64,000 bases of DNA from Phyllobacterium myrsinacearum (GCF_014138285.1 NZ_JACGXN010000001.1:361314-425313); one strand, 5' to 3'. Shown: positions 1 to 9,438, counted from the first letter of the stretch. The notes: generated from the sequence alone by a model not told the origin. Made by a program: numbers and translations.

Positions 1-309
1 CTGCCGTTGCCCCCCCGCCAACAGCCAAGAAGCCGCCCAGATTGACAGCGCCCTTGTCGATTTTGCTTTTCTCACCGAAAACGCCTGCAAAACCGCCAAC
101 GCCACCGGTCGCGTCACCGCTCCACGCTGTCACGCCGTTGACGGTGACGTCCTCGACCTTGCCTTCGGTCTCCACCTCCAACTTACCGCCATTGTTGACG
201 GTGACGATGCCTGCCGTTGCCCCCCCGCCAACAGCCAAGAAGCCGCCCAGATTGACAGCGCCCTTGTCGATTTTGCTTTTCTCACCGAAAACGCCTGCAA
301 AACCGCCAA
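1..309. repeat. 210-bp direct repeat inside the adhesin gene
   Basis: Bases 1-99 recur without change at 211-309, an offset of 210 bp or exactly 70 codons. More diverged copies of the same unit continue to about 1385. The unit matches the protein repeat of the adhesin and keeps the reading frame. Confidence 0.9.
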
Positions 310-2302
310 TGCCGCCCTTCCCCTCACTGTTCCACGCTGTCACGCCGTTGACAGTGACGTCCTCGACCTTGCCTTCTGTCGTCACTCTCAGCCTGCCACC
401 ATTTTCAACGATGACAGTGCCTGCCGTTGCGTCATCATAGACCTTCAACAAGCCGCCCAGATTGACGATACCCTTGTCGATTCTGCTTTTCTTACCGGAA
501 ATGGTTGCAACACCGCCAATGCCACCCTTCCCCTCACTGTTCCACGCTGTCAGGCCGTTGACGGTGACATTCTTGACCGTGCTTCCTGTCGTCACCTCCA
601 GCTCACCGCCATTGTCGACGGTAACGTTATCTGCCGTTGATTTGGTCGCAATTTGCATCAAACCATCTTTTTCGACAGTGCCCTTGCCGAGCTTACCAGC
701 GATATAAGCAAAACCTCCATTCACGGCGAGGTTATCAATTTCACCGTCTTCTATGACATTCAGGTTGCCACCTGCATTGACCAGGATATCCCCCGCCGTT
801 GCTTTTTTGGAAACTATCATGGCGCCGTCCAAATTGATCGTTCCCTTGTCGATCCGGCTTCCCACACCCGAGACTTTCGCAAGGCCGTTGACGGTGACAT
901 TAGTCACCTTGCCTTTATTCATTACCAACAGCTCACCGCCATTTTCGATGGCGACAGTGCCTGCAGTTCCCTTGTTAACAGTCAAGAAACCGCCCAACTT
1001 GACGGTACCCTTGTCGATCTTGCTCTCCTCATCCATGACGACTGCAATACCGCCAATGCCGCCCTCCCCGTCGCCGTCCCACGCTGTCACGCCGCTAATG
1101 GTGACATCCTCGACCGTGCTTCCTGTCGTCACCTGCAGCTCGCCGCCATTGTTGACAGTGACAGTGCCCGCCGTTGCCTTATGGAGAACACCCAACAGGC
1201 CGCCAAGCTCGACGATACCCTTGTTGATTCTGCTCTTCGCACCGGAAACCACTGCAATGCCGCCAACGCCACCAGTGAAGTCACCGTTCCACGCTGTCAC
1301 GCCATTGACGGTGACATCCTCGACCGTGCTTCCTGTCGTCACCACCAGCTCACCGCCATTGTTGACGATGACAGTGCCTGCCGTTGCCTCGTTTTCTACC
1401 CTCAGCAAGCCGCCCAGATTGACGGTACCCTTGCCGATCTTGCTTTTTCCACCGGTAACCAACGCCTCGCCGCCCAAGCGCGTCTGATCCTTCTGATCCT
1501 TTACTCCAGCTACTTCAGCTCGCGTGCCGTTGACGATAACCTCATTAGCCGTTGCGCCGGATTGAACCAACAACTCTGATCCATCACCCGGGCCAACTAC
1601 AATCGTTCCGGTCGCCTTGGCTTTTTCGCCCTCAAGCGACAAAGTTCCCACGATACCCTTCGCAGCGCCACCTTTCCTGTTTTCCACGACACCATTCCTG
1701 ATCTCACCTTTGACTACAGCCGCGCCAAGCACGGTGATGTCGCGTATCAGTTCATCCGCCTTGAATGTCCGCCACGGTTCGTGAGCAGTGACTTCCACGT
1801 CTTCGGCAGGCGGCGCCGGGTCAGTCTCCGGCGACGCGGTTGGAGCGATCTTCGTTGGTGCGGGTGATTGTGCGGTTGGTGCAGGGGCGTCAGCTTTCTT
1901 CTCAACCGCCTTAAGGTGAGCCTCTGCTGCAAGCTTAGCTAATCTATTGTATTCTGCGACCTTGGCTGTTTTTTCCTTAAAAGCAGCGTCGTCGTCAGTC
2001 TTCTTCTTGGCAGCGGTCTCGGCAACCTGCTGTTTCCTTTTCGCCTCAGCGGCGGCGTACTCGGTTTCGAAAACTACCTTAAGCGCAGCGTCGTCGTCAG
2101 TCTTCTTCTTGGCAGCGTTGAGCTTATCCGTGAGCACAGGAGTGGTGCCAGTCGCAGGCGGCGTTTCAGGATCCGCCAATACCATCGTGCCGGAACCGGC
2201 CAGCAGCATAGCCGTGCAGGCGCTGCACAGGAGATGGTTGCGGAGGGTGGAAATGCGGTTTGGACGTGCGGATGCAGCCGCAGCTATGGCGTGAAAAGGC
2301 AT
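1..2302 (-). CDS. AIDA-like repeat adhesin / autotransporter passenger, N-terminal part
   Basis: The reverse strand is open from an ATG at 2302, with a GGGAG ribosome site 9 bases upstream, to the window edge: 767 codons with no stop. The protein starts with a long basic then hydrophobic leader ending near ...GTMVLA-DPE, typical of an exported protein. It continues with a charged Lys/Asp/Ala stretch in which a KKKTDDDAA block occurs twice, then a Pro/Ala linker. From about residue 305 it is built of roughly 70-residue repeats with cores like TAGTVIVNNGGELVV and VEDVTVNGVTAW, as in passenger strand-loop-strand repeats of AIDA-type autotransporters. Such proteins form a surface beta-helix. No beta-barrel is visible because the C-terminus lies outside, so secretion by type V is inferred. 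Confidence 0.8.
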   Translation of the reverse strand, partial: MPFHAIAAAASARPNRISTLRNHLLCSACTAMLLAGSGTMVLADPETPPATGTTPVLTDKLNAAKKKTDDDAALKVVFETEYAAAEAKRKQQVAETAAKKKTDDDAAFKEKTAKVAEYNRLAKLAAEAHLKAVEKKADAPAPTAQSPAPTKIAPTASPETDPAPPAEDVEVTAHEPWRTFKADELIRDITVLGAAVVKGEIRNGVVENRKGGAAKGIVGTLSLEGEKAKATGTIVVGPGDGSELLVQSGATANEVIVNGTRAEVAGVKDQKDQTRLGGEALVTGGKSKIGKGTVNLGGLLRVENEATAGTVIVNNGGELVVTTGSTVEDVTVNGVTAWNGDFTGGVGGIAVVSGAKSRINKGIVELGGLLGVLHKATAGTVTVNNGGELQVTTGSTVEDVTISGVTAWDGDGEGGIGGIAVVMDEESKIDKGTVKLGGFLTVNKGTAGTVAIENGGELLVMNKGKVTNVTVNGLAKVSGVGSRIDKGTINLDGAMIVSKKATAGDILVNAGGNLNVIEDGEIDNLAVNGGFAYIAGKLGKGTVEKDGLMQIATKSTADNVTVDNGGELEVTTGSTVKNVTVNGLTAWNSEGKGGIGGVATISGKKSRIDKGIVNLGGLLKVYDDATAGTVIVENGGRLRVTTEGKVEDVTVNGVTAWNSEGKGGIGGFAGVFGEKSKIDKGAVNLGGFLAVGGGATAGIVTVNNGGKLEVETEGKVEDVTVNGVTAWSGDATGGVGGFAGVFGEKSKIDKGAVNLGGFLAVGGGATA

Positions 2303-2652
2303 GAAATATGACTCCCAATATAAATATCAGTCAAAAAACAAAAGTACCGTCAAAAAGACGAATCGAAATAAAATGCAATGTGAATTCATAGATTCATAGG
2401 GCAGAGCAAAGTTCAAGCGATCATTTGAAAAAACACATGCCGTTTTTGCCTGGTGTGGCAAAGAAACAATAGTATCATACATCTAAAGTTGTATGGATTG
2501 TTTGTTTACCATCTTAGGTAGCGCACATTGCGAAACACAGCGCGTGGATGAGCCGGCCAAGGTTGAACGTCAGTCCTGATATGCAGGCTCCGGTTGCACA
2601 GACAGCCCTTTCCAGCACGACGTCTCCACGATCACCGCGTGTCCTCCCACCT
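2303..2652. other. Gene-free stretch upstream of the adhesin
   Basis: No convincing coding frame. It holds the adhesin ribosome site and presumably its promoter. Bases 2310-2520 are clearly more AT-rich than the surroundings, as is usual for regulated surface-protein promoters. I could not assign -35/-10 boxes with confidence. Confidence 0.5.
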
Positions 2653-3024
2653 TTAGCCGGGCTGGGGTGTGGGATCAAAGAACCGGTGGCCCGGCTTATC
2701 CTTGTCACGGGTGCGTTTGTCTTTGGCAACGCGCTCATAGCGCACGCCCGGAAAAATCATGATCTGTGCGGGTGTCGACCGCGGCTCGGAACTGGTTGCC
2801 ATGCGCTCGCGCATGGCGCTGCTTGGAAAGGTAATGACAAACCCCATTTCATCCATCCGTTTGGCTCGTTGATCTCCTTGATACGCAACGCGCATGCTGG
2901 TCTTGGGCTCATGCTGGTCTATGCATCCGGCCAAAGCGCCGGATAACGTGGCTGCCTTGCTCCCCATGGGGGTGCGGACCGATCCCGATCCGCTCGCGCG
3001 CGACTGTTTCGCGCATAATTTCAT
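2653..3024 (-). CDS. Conserved hypothetical protein, 123 aa
   Basis: The ATG at 3024 is preceded by AGGGG seven bases upstream, which supports a real start. The protein is basic and polar, with no signal peptide or membrane segment. It has a recognisable block near residues 86-100 (PAQIMIFPGVRYER) followed by a Lys/Arg/Asp-rich tail. I recall similar blocks in short Brucellaceae hypothetical proteins but cannot name a family. It is divergent from the DUF2336 gene and lies between it and the adhesin. Function unknown. Confidence 0.6.
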   Translation of the reverse strand: MKLCAKQSRASGSGSVRTPMGSKAATLSGALAGCIDQHEPKTSMRVAYQGDQRAKRMDEMGFVITFPSSAMRERMATSSEPRSTPAQIMIFPGVRYERVAKDKRTRDKDKPGHRFFDPTPQPG

Positions 3025-3117
3025 TAGACACCCCTAGGGTTAACGGATTGCTAACGCTTCATGGCTCATTTTAGCCATTGTCTGGTAGCGTTGTGCGTAA
3101 TCGAGTGGAGTGTGTTC

Positions 3118-4092
3118 GTGAAGTATCCTGAGTTTCGGGCACTTGAAGACCGCAATGGCGGCAGCAAGGCTGACGATCTCCTGACCGCATCGATTACCGC
3201 CTTCTGCTGCGTCGCAAGGCCAGCAAAGAGCGATGCCCGGCAGCTTGAGGATCTTGCCGTTCCGCTGCTCGCCCTCGCCTCGCCGCGCGTGCGCCGTCAT
3301 GCCGCCGCCGCCCTTTCCGAAATGCCCCATGCGCCCAAACGCCTGATTCTGGCGCTGGCCGAAGATGACGTGGATATTTCCGCGCCGCTGCTGTTGCGCT
3401 CGCCAGTGCTCAAGTCAGACGATCTCATCGACCTTATCCAGCACAGGGGGATCGGCCATGCCCGCGCCATCGCCCGGCGGCACATCGAAGACCCAATGCT
3501 TTTGCAGACCCTGCGCCATTTTCACGACCCGGCCATCGACCGCGCCCTGGCGCTGCAAGACGGACTGCCCGTCAGCGAGAAGGAAAACCCCTTGGACCTT
3601 ACGGAAACCGAATCGCCGCGCCTGCGCGAAACCCGCGAAGCCCTGCGCGCGCTGATGCGCGAATCCGATACCGGCCTTTCCACGGATCAGGCATTGGCCG
3701 ATGCGCTGATCGATGCCGCCCTGCTCGACCAGACCCACGCGTTCCGCGCTGCCTTTACCAAGGCGCTTGATCTCGACAGTGAAACGGCCGAGCGCATCAT
3801 CGGCCATGGCCTCAATGCGGAGCTGACCATTGCCCTTGCCTCGCTCGGCCTTTCGGCAGAAGCGGCGCATCTGGTTCTGACCGGGCTGTTCGGTCTCGTG
3901 CACAAGGACCTGCATTCGCTGCGCCTGTTCGTGCTGTCCTACCGGCAGATCGATCAGGACAAGGCGCAGGTGACGATCCAGCGCTGGAAGACCGCGGAAA
4001 ACTCGCAGAAGCTGCGGCAGAAACTGCGGGAGATGGCGGCGGATTTCGAGCGCGGCGGCAGTGCTTCGGCGTCGAACCGCAAGGTCTCCTGA
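3118..4092 (+). CDS. DUF2336 domain-containing protein
   Basis: About 324 residues, almost wholly alpha-helical and Leu/Ala-rich, with HEAT-like spacing (for example LASPRVRRHAAAALSEMP and LSTDQALADALIDAALLD). This matches DUF2336, a family common in Rhizobiales with no firmly known biochemical role. No signal peptide or membrane segment is seen, so it is probably cytoplasmic. The GTG at 3118 is chosen because GTGGAG lies seven bases upstream. An in-frame ATG at 3061 would add 19 residues but has no good ribosome site. It is convergent with the DUF1491 gene, which ends 6 bases away. Confidence 0.75.
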   Translation: MKYPEFRALEDRNGGSKADDLLTASITAFCCVARPAKSDARQLEDLAVPLLALASPRVRRHAAAALSEMPHAPKRLILALAEDDVDISAPLLLRSPVLKSDDLIDLIQHRGIGHARAIARRHIEDPMLLQTLRHFHDPAIDRALALQDGLPVSEKENPLDLTETESPRLRETREALRALMRESDTGLSTDQALADALIDAALLDQTHAFRAAFTKALDLDSETAERIIGHGLNAELTIALASLGLSAEAAHLVLTGLFGLVHKDLHSLRLFVLSYRQIDQDKAQVTIQRWKTAENSQKLRQKLREMAADFERGGSASASNRKVS

Positions 4093-4098
4093 CGCCGT

Positions 4099-4446
4099 CT
4101 AGTCTGCGGCGAGCGGAAACAGGTCGCTGCGGTCGCCCCGATAATCCTCGATTTCGACAATCCACAGATCCCGGTCCCAGCGCTTCTGCTTTTCCAGATC
4201 CGCGTCCACGTCGCTTTCCGCAACGGCGGACTTCAGCAGGGAGAACAGCCGCTCGTCGGGCTTGGTCTCGTCATAGACCATCTGCGGCGCCGGACCGAAC
4301 AGGTCATAGGTGCCATCAGGATTGCGGAATTTGATGAAGATCGCCCCGGCTTCCGCTGCGCCCTTGTTGCCGAGGGCGGCAAAGGCGCCGGTGCCATTGA
4401 TGCGGCGCACCAGCGCTGAAACCCAGAATTCCGATGTCAGACGCAT
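4099..4446 (-). CDS. DUF1491 family protein
   Basis: 115 residues starting MRLTSEFWVSALVRRI, followed by a GAIFIKFRNPDG block and an RDLWIVEIEDYRGD segment, the layout of DUF1491. This is a small cytoplasmic alphaproteobacterial family without known function. The length equals the usual family size. It is downstream of and co-directional with the peptidoglycan-binding gene (25 bp gap), so it may be the last gene of the kinase operon. Confidence 0.85.
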   Translation of the reverse strand: MRLTSEFWVSALVRRINGTGAFAALGNKGAAEAGAIFIKFRNPDGTYDLFGPAPQMVYDETKPDERLFSLLKSAVAESDVDADLEKQKRWDRDLWIVEIEDYRGDRSDLFPLAAD

Positions 4447-4471
4447 GTTTGGCTGCCTTTGATCAACATGA

Positions 4472-5359
4472 TCAATTGATCAGGCCGATTTCCTGCATCT
4501 TGGCAAGCAGTTTCGCATCGGGCTCGCCTGTCACAGGCAGCTTGAACAGGTTCTGGAATTCCGTGATCGCCGTCTTGGTGCTGGCGCCGACCTTGCCGTC
4601 AATCTCCACCTTGTCGTTGCCGAACGCGCGCAGGCCCGCCTGAATGCGGACGATCTCCGCCGGGGCAAGGCTGCTGCCTGCGGGCTGTTTGGCCGCGCTT
4701 GATGGCATCTTGTCAGCGGGTGTGGCCGATATGGTCTGAACGGTTGCCTTCTCCTCGCCGTGATCCGGCTTGGCAGCGGGTATCGCGATGCTGGCGGTGG
4801 TGTCACTGGCATTGCCGACGGCGGGCTGGGTCTCGATGCCCATATCCGCCGATGCCTTGCGATAGGCTTCGATGGCGGCCCGGGTTCCCTTGCCGGCAAG
4901 TCCGTCGACGGCGCCGTTGTAGAAGCCGAGCGCCAGCAGCTTCTGCTGCATCTTTGCCACTTCGGCATCGCCTCCGGGTGCGAGCACGGGATCGCCATTG
5001 ATGGCGGCGGCAACGGGATCGGGATTGCTCTGCGGCACCGGAACTGAGTTCACCCTGCGGACCGGCGCATCAACCGCGCTCTGCTTCTGCGGCGTGCCAA
5101 AAACGCTGCCATCATGTTTGATGGGCTTGAACACCAGTTCCGGCCGCGTGCGGAAAAACACGCCATCATGGCCCTGCGGCTGGTACCACAGCGCATTGGC
5201 GGAGATGAAACCAAGGGTGACGAGAAAGGCTGTCGCACCCCCGGTTATCGTGGGGTTGCGGGCAATCACTCCGCCCAGACCGATGGCTATACTGGCCATA
5301 CGGCCGCGCTTGGGAGCACGGCGCTTCCTGCTGTCAGGCCGATTTGCGGGCTTCCGCAT
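4472..5359 (-). CDS. Membrane-anchored peptidoglycan-binding domain protein
   Basis: 295 residues. A short Arg/Lys-rich cytoplasmic N-terminus is followed by one hydrophobic segment (ITGGATAFLVTLGFISANAL) and then a periplasmic part with two peptidoglycan-binding type 1 repeats (VAKMQQKLLALGFYNGAVDG and VRIQAGLRAFGNDKVEIDGK). They are separated by a Pro/Ala/Lys linker. The start at 5359 is fixed by GGGAGGTTCCC directly upstream. The first 26 bases overlap the end of the histidine kinase gene, pointing to translational coupling. It may link the kinase to the cell wall, which is inference. Confidence 0.85.
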   Translation of the reverse strand: MRKPANRPDSRKRRAPKRGRMASIAIGLGGVIARNPTITGGATAFLVTLGFISANALWYQPQGHDGVFFRTRPELVFKPIKHDGSVFGTPQKQSAVDAPVRRVNSVPVPQSNPDPVAAAINGDPVLAPGGDAEVAKMQQKLLALGFYNGAVDGLAGKGTRAAIEAYRKASADMGIETQPAVGNASDTTASIAIPAAKPDHGEEKATVQTISATPADKMPSSAAKQPAGSSLAPAEIVRIQAGLRAFGNDKVEIDGKVGASTKTAITEFQNLFKLPVTGEPDAKLLAKMQEIGLIN

Positions 5360-7145
5360 GGGAACCTCCCTCACTGTCGCTGTCCGCTCTGAATTCGACG
5401 ATGTTGACCGGATCGACCGGAACCGGATCGATGCGCGGACCGGCGAGTGGAATAAGAACATGCACCACCGTGCCCTGACCGGGACGGCTGCGAATATCCA
5501 TCTGGCCACCGTGCAGGCCGATCAGGCCCTTGACGGTTGCAAGACCAAGGCCCGTGCCTTCATGCTTGCGGGTGTAATCATTCTGCACCTGCCGGAAGGG
5601 CTGGCCGAGTGTCAGCAGATCCGCTTCGGCGATGCCGATGCCCGTATCACTGACGGAGAAAGCCAGCATATCATCACGCACGCCCGCATCGATGGTGACG
5701 ACGCCGCCGCTTTCGGTGAACTTGACGGCGTTGGACACCAGATTGATGAGCACCTGCTGGAGGGCGCGCTGGTCAGCAACGACAGCGCCAATGTGCTTGC
5801 TGACGCGGTCGCACAGCGTGACATTCTTTTGCGACGCCTGATGCGCCATCATGTCATGCACCATGGTCACCGCGTCCTTGAAGGCGAAGGTCTCGGCCAT
5901 GATCGGATAGGTTCCGGCCTCGATCTTCGATACGTCGAGGATCGCATTGACCACGGAAAGCAGATGCGTGCCGGACTGGTGCACCAGTTCGACATACTCG
6001 CGCTGGCGGGAATCCGGCAGCTTGCCGCAGATTTCCTGCAGCAGCACATCGGAAAAACCGATGATGGAATTGAGCGGGGTGCGCAGTTCATGGCTGACGG
6101 AGGCGAGGAAGCGGCCTTTGGTAATCTCGGCCGTTTCGACCTGCGTGCGGGCCGCATCCAGCGCAAAGCGGTCAGCAACCACATTGGAAATATCCGTTGC
6201 CACGACAACGAAACCATTGTCCCGGCTGTGGGGGACACCGGACAGGCGATAGGTGGCAAAGCGCACCGCATGGCCTGCTTTCGCGGTGTCACTGGCCGCA
6301 ACGCAGCGCAGTTTCACCTCGGCGGATACACCGACCACACCATCGCGCAAGTCCGACAGGAAGGAAAGGAAGTGTACGCGATCGGATACGTGCACACGAT
6401 CGAGCAAGGCTGTGCCGATCAGCAGGCTGCGGGCCATGCCGAAATGCTCCTGCGCCTTATAGGAGAGTGCTGTGATCATGCCGTCGCGGCCAAGACCGAT
6501 TACCACGCCATCAATGGCGCTCTCGAGATCAGCCACCCGGTCGTCGCGGCGCGCTTCCTGGCCGCGTGCCACCAGCGCGCTGGCGCAGCGGACAAGCAGC
6601 GACGCGCCGTAACCCAGCGAGGCGAGCAGCGAGAACGCTGTCAGGGTGACATTGCCACCCATCCACATCGACACGCCGAAGAGAACGGCAAGAACGCCAA
6701 CGGCGATACTGCCGGATGCCATCAATGATTTCCGCGAGCGGTAGACAAACCAGGCTTCGAGCGGGATCGCGGCGCCCATGATCCAGAGCAGGAGATTGGC
6801 GGAAGGTGCCGTGACGCTGATCAGGCCAATGGCAATTCCATAGGATGCGAGTGCAGCCAGACCGATCATCGTGCTGTTGCGGACAAGCGAAAGCGTGCCG
6901 CAAAAGATCATCGGCAGGGCAAAAACACCGACGCCGAGGCTGAGCATGCCACCAGCTTCACTGAACAATGTGTGGCTGGTGGCCAGAGCAACCGCCAGTA
7001 AAATCGGCATAACCAGAAAGGCGCCGGCCATGCGGGCGTCCCTGTCGCGCTCGGCAGAGCCGGCAACAGATGTGCTTACCCAGTGCTTGCAATGGCGCCG
7101 GTAGGCATCAGCAATTTCGGGTAGTGTGACGGAATGAATCGGCAC
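5334..7145 (-). CDS. Membrane-bound sensor histidine kinase (DivJ/PleC-like group)
   Basis: 603 residues. Several membrane segments occupy about residues 40-185, then a PAS-like region (SAIDGVVIGLGRDGMI, about 210-320). A HisKA dimerisation domain carries the phospho-accepting His near residue 354 (SVSHELRTPLNSIIGFSDVL). A HATPase domain shows the N box (NLVSNAVKF), G1 (DTGIGIA) and G2 (HEGTGLGLATVKGL). The layout and HisKA sequence resemble the DivJ/PleC/PdhS cell-cycle kinases of alphaproteobacteria, but I cannot assign one. The start is GTG with AGGAAA upstream. No cognate response regulator lies nearby, as is usual for that group. The gene overlaps the peptidoglycan-binding gene. Confidence 0.85.
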   Translation of the reverse strand: MPIHSVTLPEIADAYRRHCKHWVSTSVAGSAERDRDARMAGAFLVMPILLAVALATSHTLFSEAGGMLSLGVGVFALPMIFCGTLSLVRNSTMIGLAALASYGIAIGLISVTAPSANLLLWIMGAAIPLEAWFVYRSRKSLMASGSIAVGVLAVLFGVSMWMGGNVTLTAFSLLASLGYGASLLVRCASALVARGQEARRDDRVADLESAIDGVVIGLGRDGMITALSYKAQEHFGMARSLLIGTALLDRVHVSDRVHFLSFLSDLRDGVVGVSAEVKLRCVAASDTAKAGHAVRFATYRLSGVPHSRDNGFVVVATDISNVVADRFALDAARTQVETAEITKGRFLASVSHELRTPLNSIIGFSDVLLQEICGKLPDSRQREYVELVHQSGTHLLSVVNAILDVSKIEAGTYPIMAETFAFKDAVTMVHDMMAHQASQKNVTLCDRVSKHIGAVVADQRALQQVLINLVSNAVKFTESGGVVTIDAGVRDDMLAFSVSDTGIGIAEADLLTLGQPFRQVQNDYTRKHEGTGLGLATVKGLIGLHGGQMDIRSRPGQGTVVHVLIPLAGPRIDPVPVDPVNIVEFRADSDSEGGSHAEARKSA

Positions 7146-7520
7146 CAGTTTTTTCCTGCTTTCCGTGAGAGCCGGCCGGGGCCGAAAGCATCACGGTCAT
7201 TTCAATGTCGCCGTTAACCTTCGCAGACGAGGCTTTAAGGAAAGGATAAAACCCGGGCGCCAGATGCCCTGCGCAACCGGTTTCGGGCGAATGTGAGGGG
7301 GCTTTTCAATGCATGGTAAATGAAGGGTTTCGGGTTGCCGCCCATTTTCCCGTCGAATCGGGAAACCGGCTTTTTCGCCGCCAAGATTTCTTAATCCTTG
7401 GTTTCTATGATCACTCAAATGCAAAACCGCGTCTCAACGGGTTTTTGCCGGGTCTGTGGCAATGTCTCAGCGTAGGTGGCTCCTGGGAAGCCGCTTCTGT
7501 GTTGGCAGAGGATATCTGAA
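7146..7520. other. Intergenic region between kinase and DUF5330 genes
   Basis: A divergent promoter region of 375 bp without a convincing gene. A perfect 7-bp hairpin TTTCCCG-TCGAAT-CGGGAAA lies at about 7347-7366. The ribosome site AGAGGA of the DUF5330 gene is near 7507. Confidence 0.45.
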
Positions 7521-8012
7521 ATGTTCTTCCTGATCAGGTTTGCGATCAAGTTCTGCTTCTGGATGTTTTTGATCTCGCTGTTCATTCCAGGCGGGTCAAA
7601 AGACAATCCGCAAGGCACCGCCCAGCCCGGCCCGCTCGAGGCATTCTTTGCTGCGCGCGAGACGATCAGTGATCTCAGCCAGTTCTGCACACGCAATCCC
7701 AATGCATGCGAAACCGGCAAAGCCGCGCTGAACAATGCCGGCGTTCGCGCCAGTGAGGTTGCCAAAGTCGGCTATCAGTATCTCGACACCCAGCTGGGCA
7801 ACAAGACAAACAGCGCTGATGCAGCCGTTGCCGCGGCGCATGAAGAGGCGGACACCAATGCGGCGGCGGCCAGCGCATCTGACAAGAGCGACCTGATCAA
7901 GTCGAAGCTGCGCGAGATGGCACTGCGCGAAATCCTTGATGCGGCTATCCGCCAGCGCGAACAGGCCAGTACCGTCGACAACAAGACGACAGGTACAATT
8001 GCGAAGAAGTAG
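7521..8012 (+). CDS. DUF5330 domain-containing protein
   Basis: 163 residues. An N-terminal hydrophobic helix (IRFAIKFCFWMFLISLFI) acts as signal anchor, followed by a segment with ARETISDLSQFCTRNPNACETG, typical of DUF5330 proteins of Rhizobiales. The C-terminal half is Ala/Asp/Lys-rich and helical. The ATG at 7521 follows AGAGGA at good spacing. An upstream in-frame start at 7476 lacks one. Probably a periplasm-facing membrane protein of unknown function. Confidence 0.75.
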   Translation: MFFLIRFAIKFCFWMFLISLFIPGGSKDNPQGTAQPGPLEAFFAARETISDLSQFCTRNPNACETGKAALNNAGVRASEVAKVGYQYLDTQLGNKTNSADAAVAAAHEEADTNAAAASASDKSDLIKSKLREMALREILDAAIRQREQASTVDNKTTGTIAKK

Positions 8013-8087
8013 CCCTGCGACAGGAAAAACGGTGACGTCAGGCGTTCCCGTCACTATATGTGCCTCATAACAGCAGAGACTGGATCT

Positions 8088-8528
8088 ATGGCACAGACAA
8101 TTGACGACATCATCGCGGATTTTGACTTTCTCGACGATTGGGAAGACCGCTACCGTTACGTCATCGATCTTGGCCGCGAGTTGAAGCCCTATCCGGATGC
8201 TGCCCGCGACGCGGCGCACAAGGTCAATGGCTGTGTCAGCCAGGTCTGGCTGAAAAGCACACTCGGTGACGGTGCTGACCCGATGATCGAGTTTGTCGGC
8301 GATTCCGATGCGCATATCGTACGGGGCCTCGTCGCCATCATGATGGTGCTTTATTCCGGCAAGAAGGCATCGGAAATTCTTGCTGTCGATCCGGAAGCCG
8401 TCCTGAAAAAACTGGGCCTCATCGAAAACCTCACGCCGCAGCGTTCCAACGGCTTGCGTTCTATGGTCGCCCGTATCCGCAACGAGGCGCAGACGGCCCT
8501 GGGATCAGCCAGCGCCACGCAGCACTGA
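8088..8528 (+). CDS. sufE: Cysteine desulfuration protein SufE
   Basis: 146 residues matching SufE/CsdE along the whole length. The sulfur-accepting cysteine is Cys49 in KVNGCVSQVWL, and the family pattern IDDIIADFDFLDDWEDRYRY opens the protein. SufE takes persulfide sulfur from the desulfurase SufS and passes it to the SUF Fe-S scaffold in the cytoplasm. In many Rhizobiales sufE stands apart from the suf operon, as it does here. Downstream it meets the DUF6456 gene tail to tail, 103 bp away. Confidence 0.93.
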   Translation: MAQTIDDIIADFDFLDDWEDRYRYVIDLGRELKPYPDAARDAAHKVNGCVSQVWLKSTLGDGADPMIEFVGDSDAHIVRGLVAIMMVLYSGKKASEILAVDPEAVLKKLGLIENLTPQRSNGLRSMVARIRNEAQTALGSASATQH

Positions 8529-8631
8529 GGACGCAAGACTCCGGTGCTGTTCCCTCACCGCGGCATTCCGGACAGTGCGTGGTTCGTGGGATGCAACCAC
8601 TCCCCCATCCCTTATTTTCATCTGCCGCGCT

Positions 8632-9438
8632 CTACCGCACGATCGAAGGGCGATAATCGTCCGCCCCCCAATGAATAATGCGTGGATTTTGTCGTGATGG
8701 GGATGGTGGACAATAGTGCCGGTCGAGCGCTGCCAGCGCCGTTTTGAGAATCAGCTTGGCGGAGCGTACCGGCCACTGCCGCTCACGCTCGACGATCTCG
8801 AGGCCCTTCAGGAAACAGCAGACATCGACCAGCACGCCGGAAAGTTCCGGCCCGACGGCTTCCAGTGCCCGTTCCACCCGATGCCGCGCTGCCAGTGCGG
8901 CATCGGTGATCTCCAAAACACCATTGCCGGAGCGATGGCTTGCGCCCGTTCCCGCGGCACTCCAGTTGACGCCAAGAGCGGGCATGAGATTGCCCAGCGT
9001 ATAGTCGTTGCGCAGCCGCTCACCCGCCTTGAAGGCGGCTTCACTGATCAGCGGCCTGCCGGATGAATCCCTGCGCTTGTGCAACAGGCCGAGCGGAGAC
9101 TCCCCATCATTGCGGCGTACGCGTGCCGGGCCATTTTTGTCATCCACGACAATGACCGCCTCGCTGCGGTGCTGGGCGGCGTAGATATCCGCTCCGCTAT
9201 CGGCCCGGCGCAGAAATGCCCTGCCCGTATCGGTAATTACCACTCTGCTTGCATTTGACGCAGCCAGTCCCTGCCGCAGAGCGTGTTCGAGTGCCGAGCG
9301 TTCTACAGAGATTGCCCCGCCACCACGGCTTTCCAGCATCATTTTACCATTTCCCGCTGCAGCGGCCGCGGCCTGCGACTTCAGGAGGAAGCACAACAAT
9401 CTGCGCAGCCCCGCGCTGTTCTTGCGAGGATCGGTCAT
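8632..9438 (-). CDS. DUF6456 domain-containing protein
   Basis: 268 residues. The C-terminal half carries the DUF6456 signature: a GESPLGLLHKR block, then FKAGERLRNDYTLGNLMP, a helical region LSGVLVDVCCFLKGLE and RQWPVRSAKLILKTALAALD. The N-terminal half is less conserved. The family is restricted to alphaproteobacteria and may bind DNA (winged-helix-like), though this is not established. Its ATG overlaps the stop of the upstream DnaA-like gene as ATGA, so the two are translated together. Confidence 0.8.
   Translation of the reverse strand: MTDPRKNSAGLRRLLCFLLKSQAAAAAAGNGKMMLESRGGGAISVERSALEHALRQGLAASNASRVVITDTGRAFLRRADSGADIYAAQHRSEAVIVVDDKNGPARVRRNDGESPLGLLHKRRDSSGRPLISEAAFKAGERLRNDYTLGNLMPALGVNWSAAGTGASHRSGNGVLEITDAALAARHRVERALEAVGPELSGVLVDVCCFLKGLEIVERERQWPVRSAKLILKTALAALDRHYCPPSPSRQNPRIIHWGADDYRPSIVR

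Noticed and set aside
653-1579. Long plus-strand open frames (653-1579 and 753-1487) opposite the adhesin
   Set aside because: They lie antisense to the repeat adhesin, mirror its repeat pattern with Pro/Thr/Ser-rich low complexity, and lack ribosome sites. The minus frame has a signal peptide and family repeats.
4998-6728. 576-codon plus-strand frame opposite the histidine kinase
   Set aside because: Antisense shadow caused by GC-rich codons. The minus strand encodes a complete histidine kinase with all boxes.
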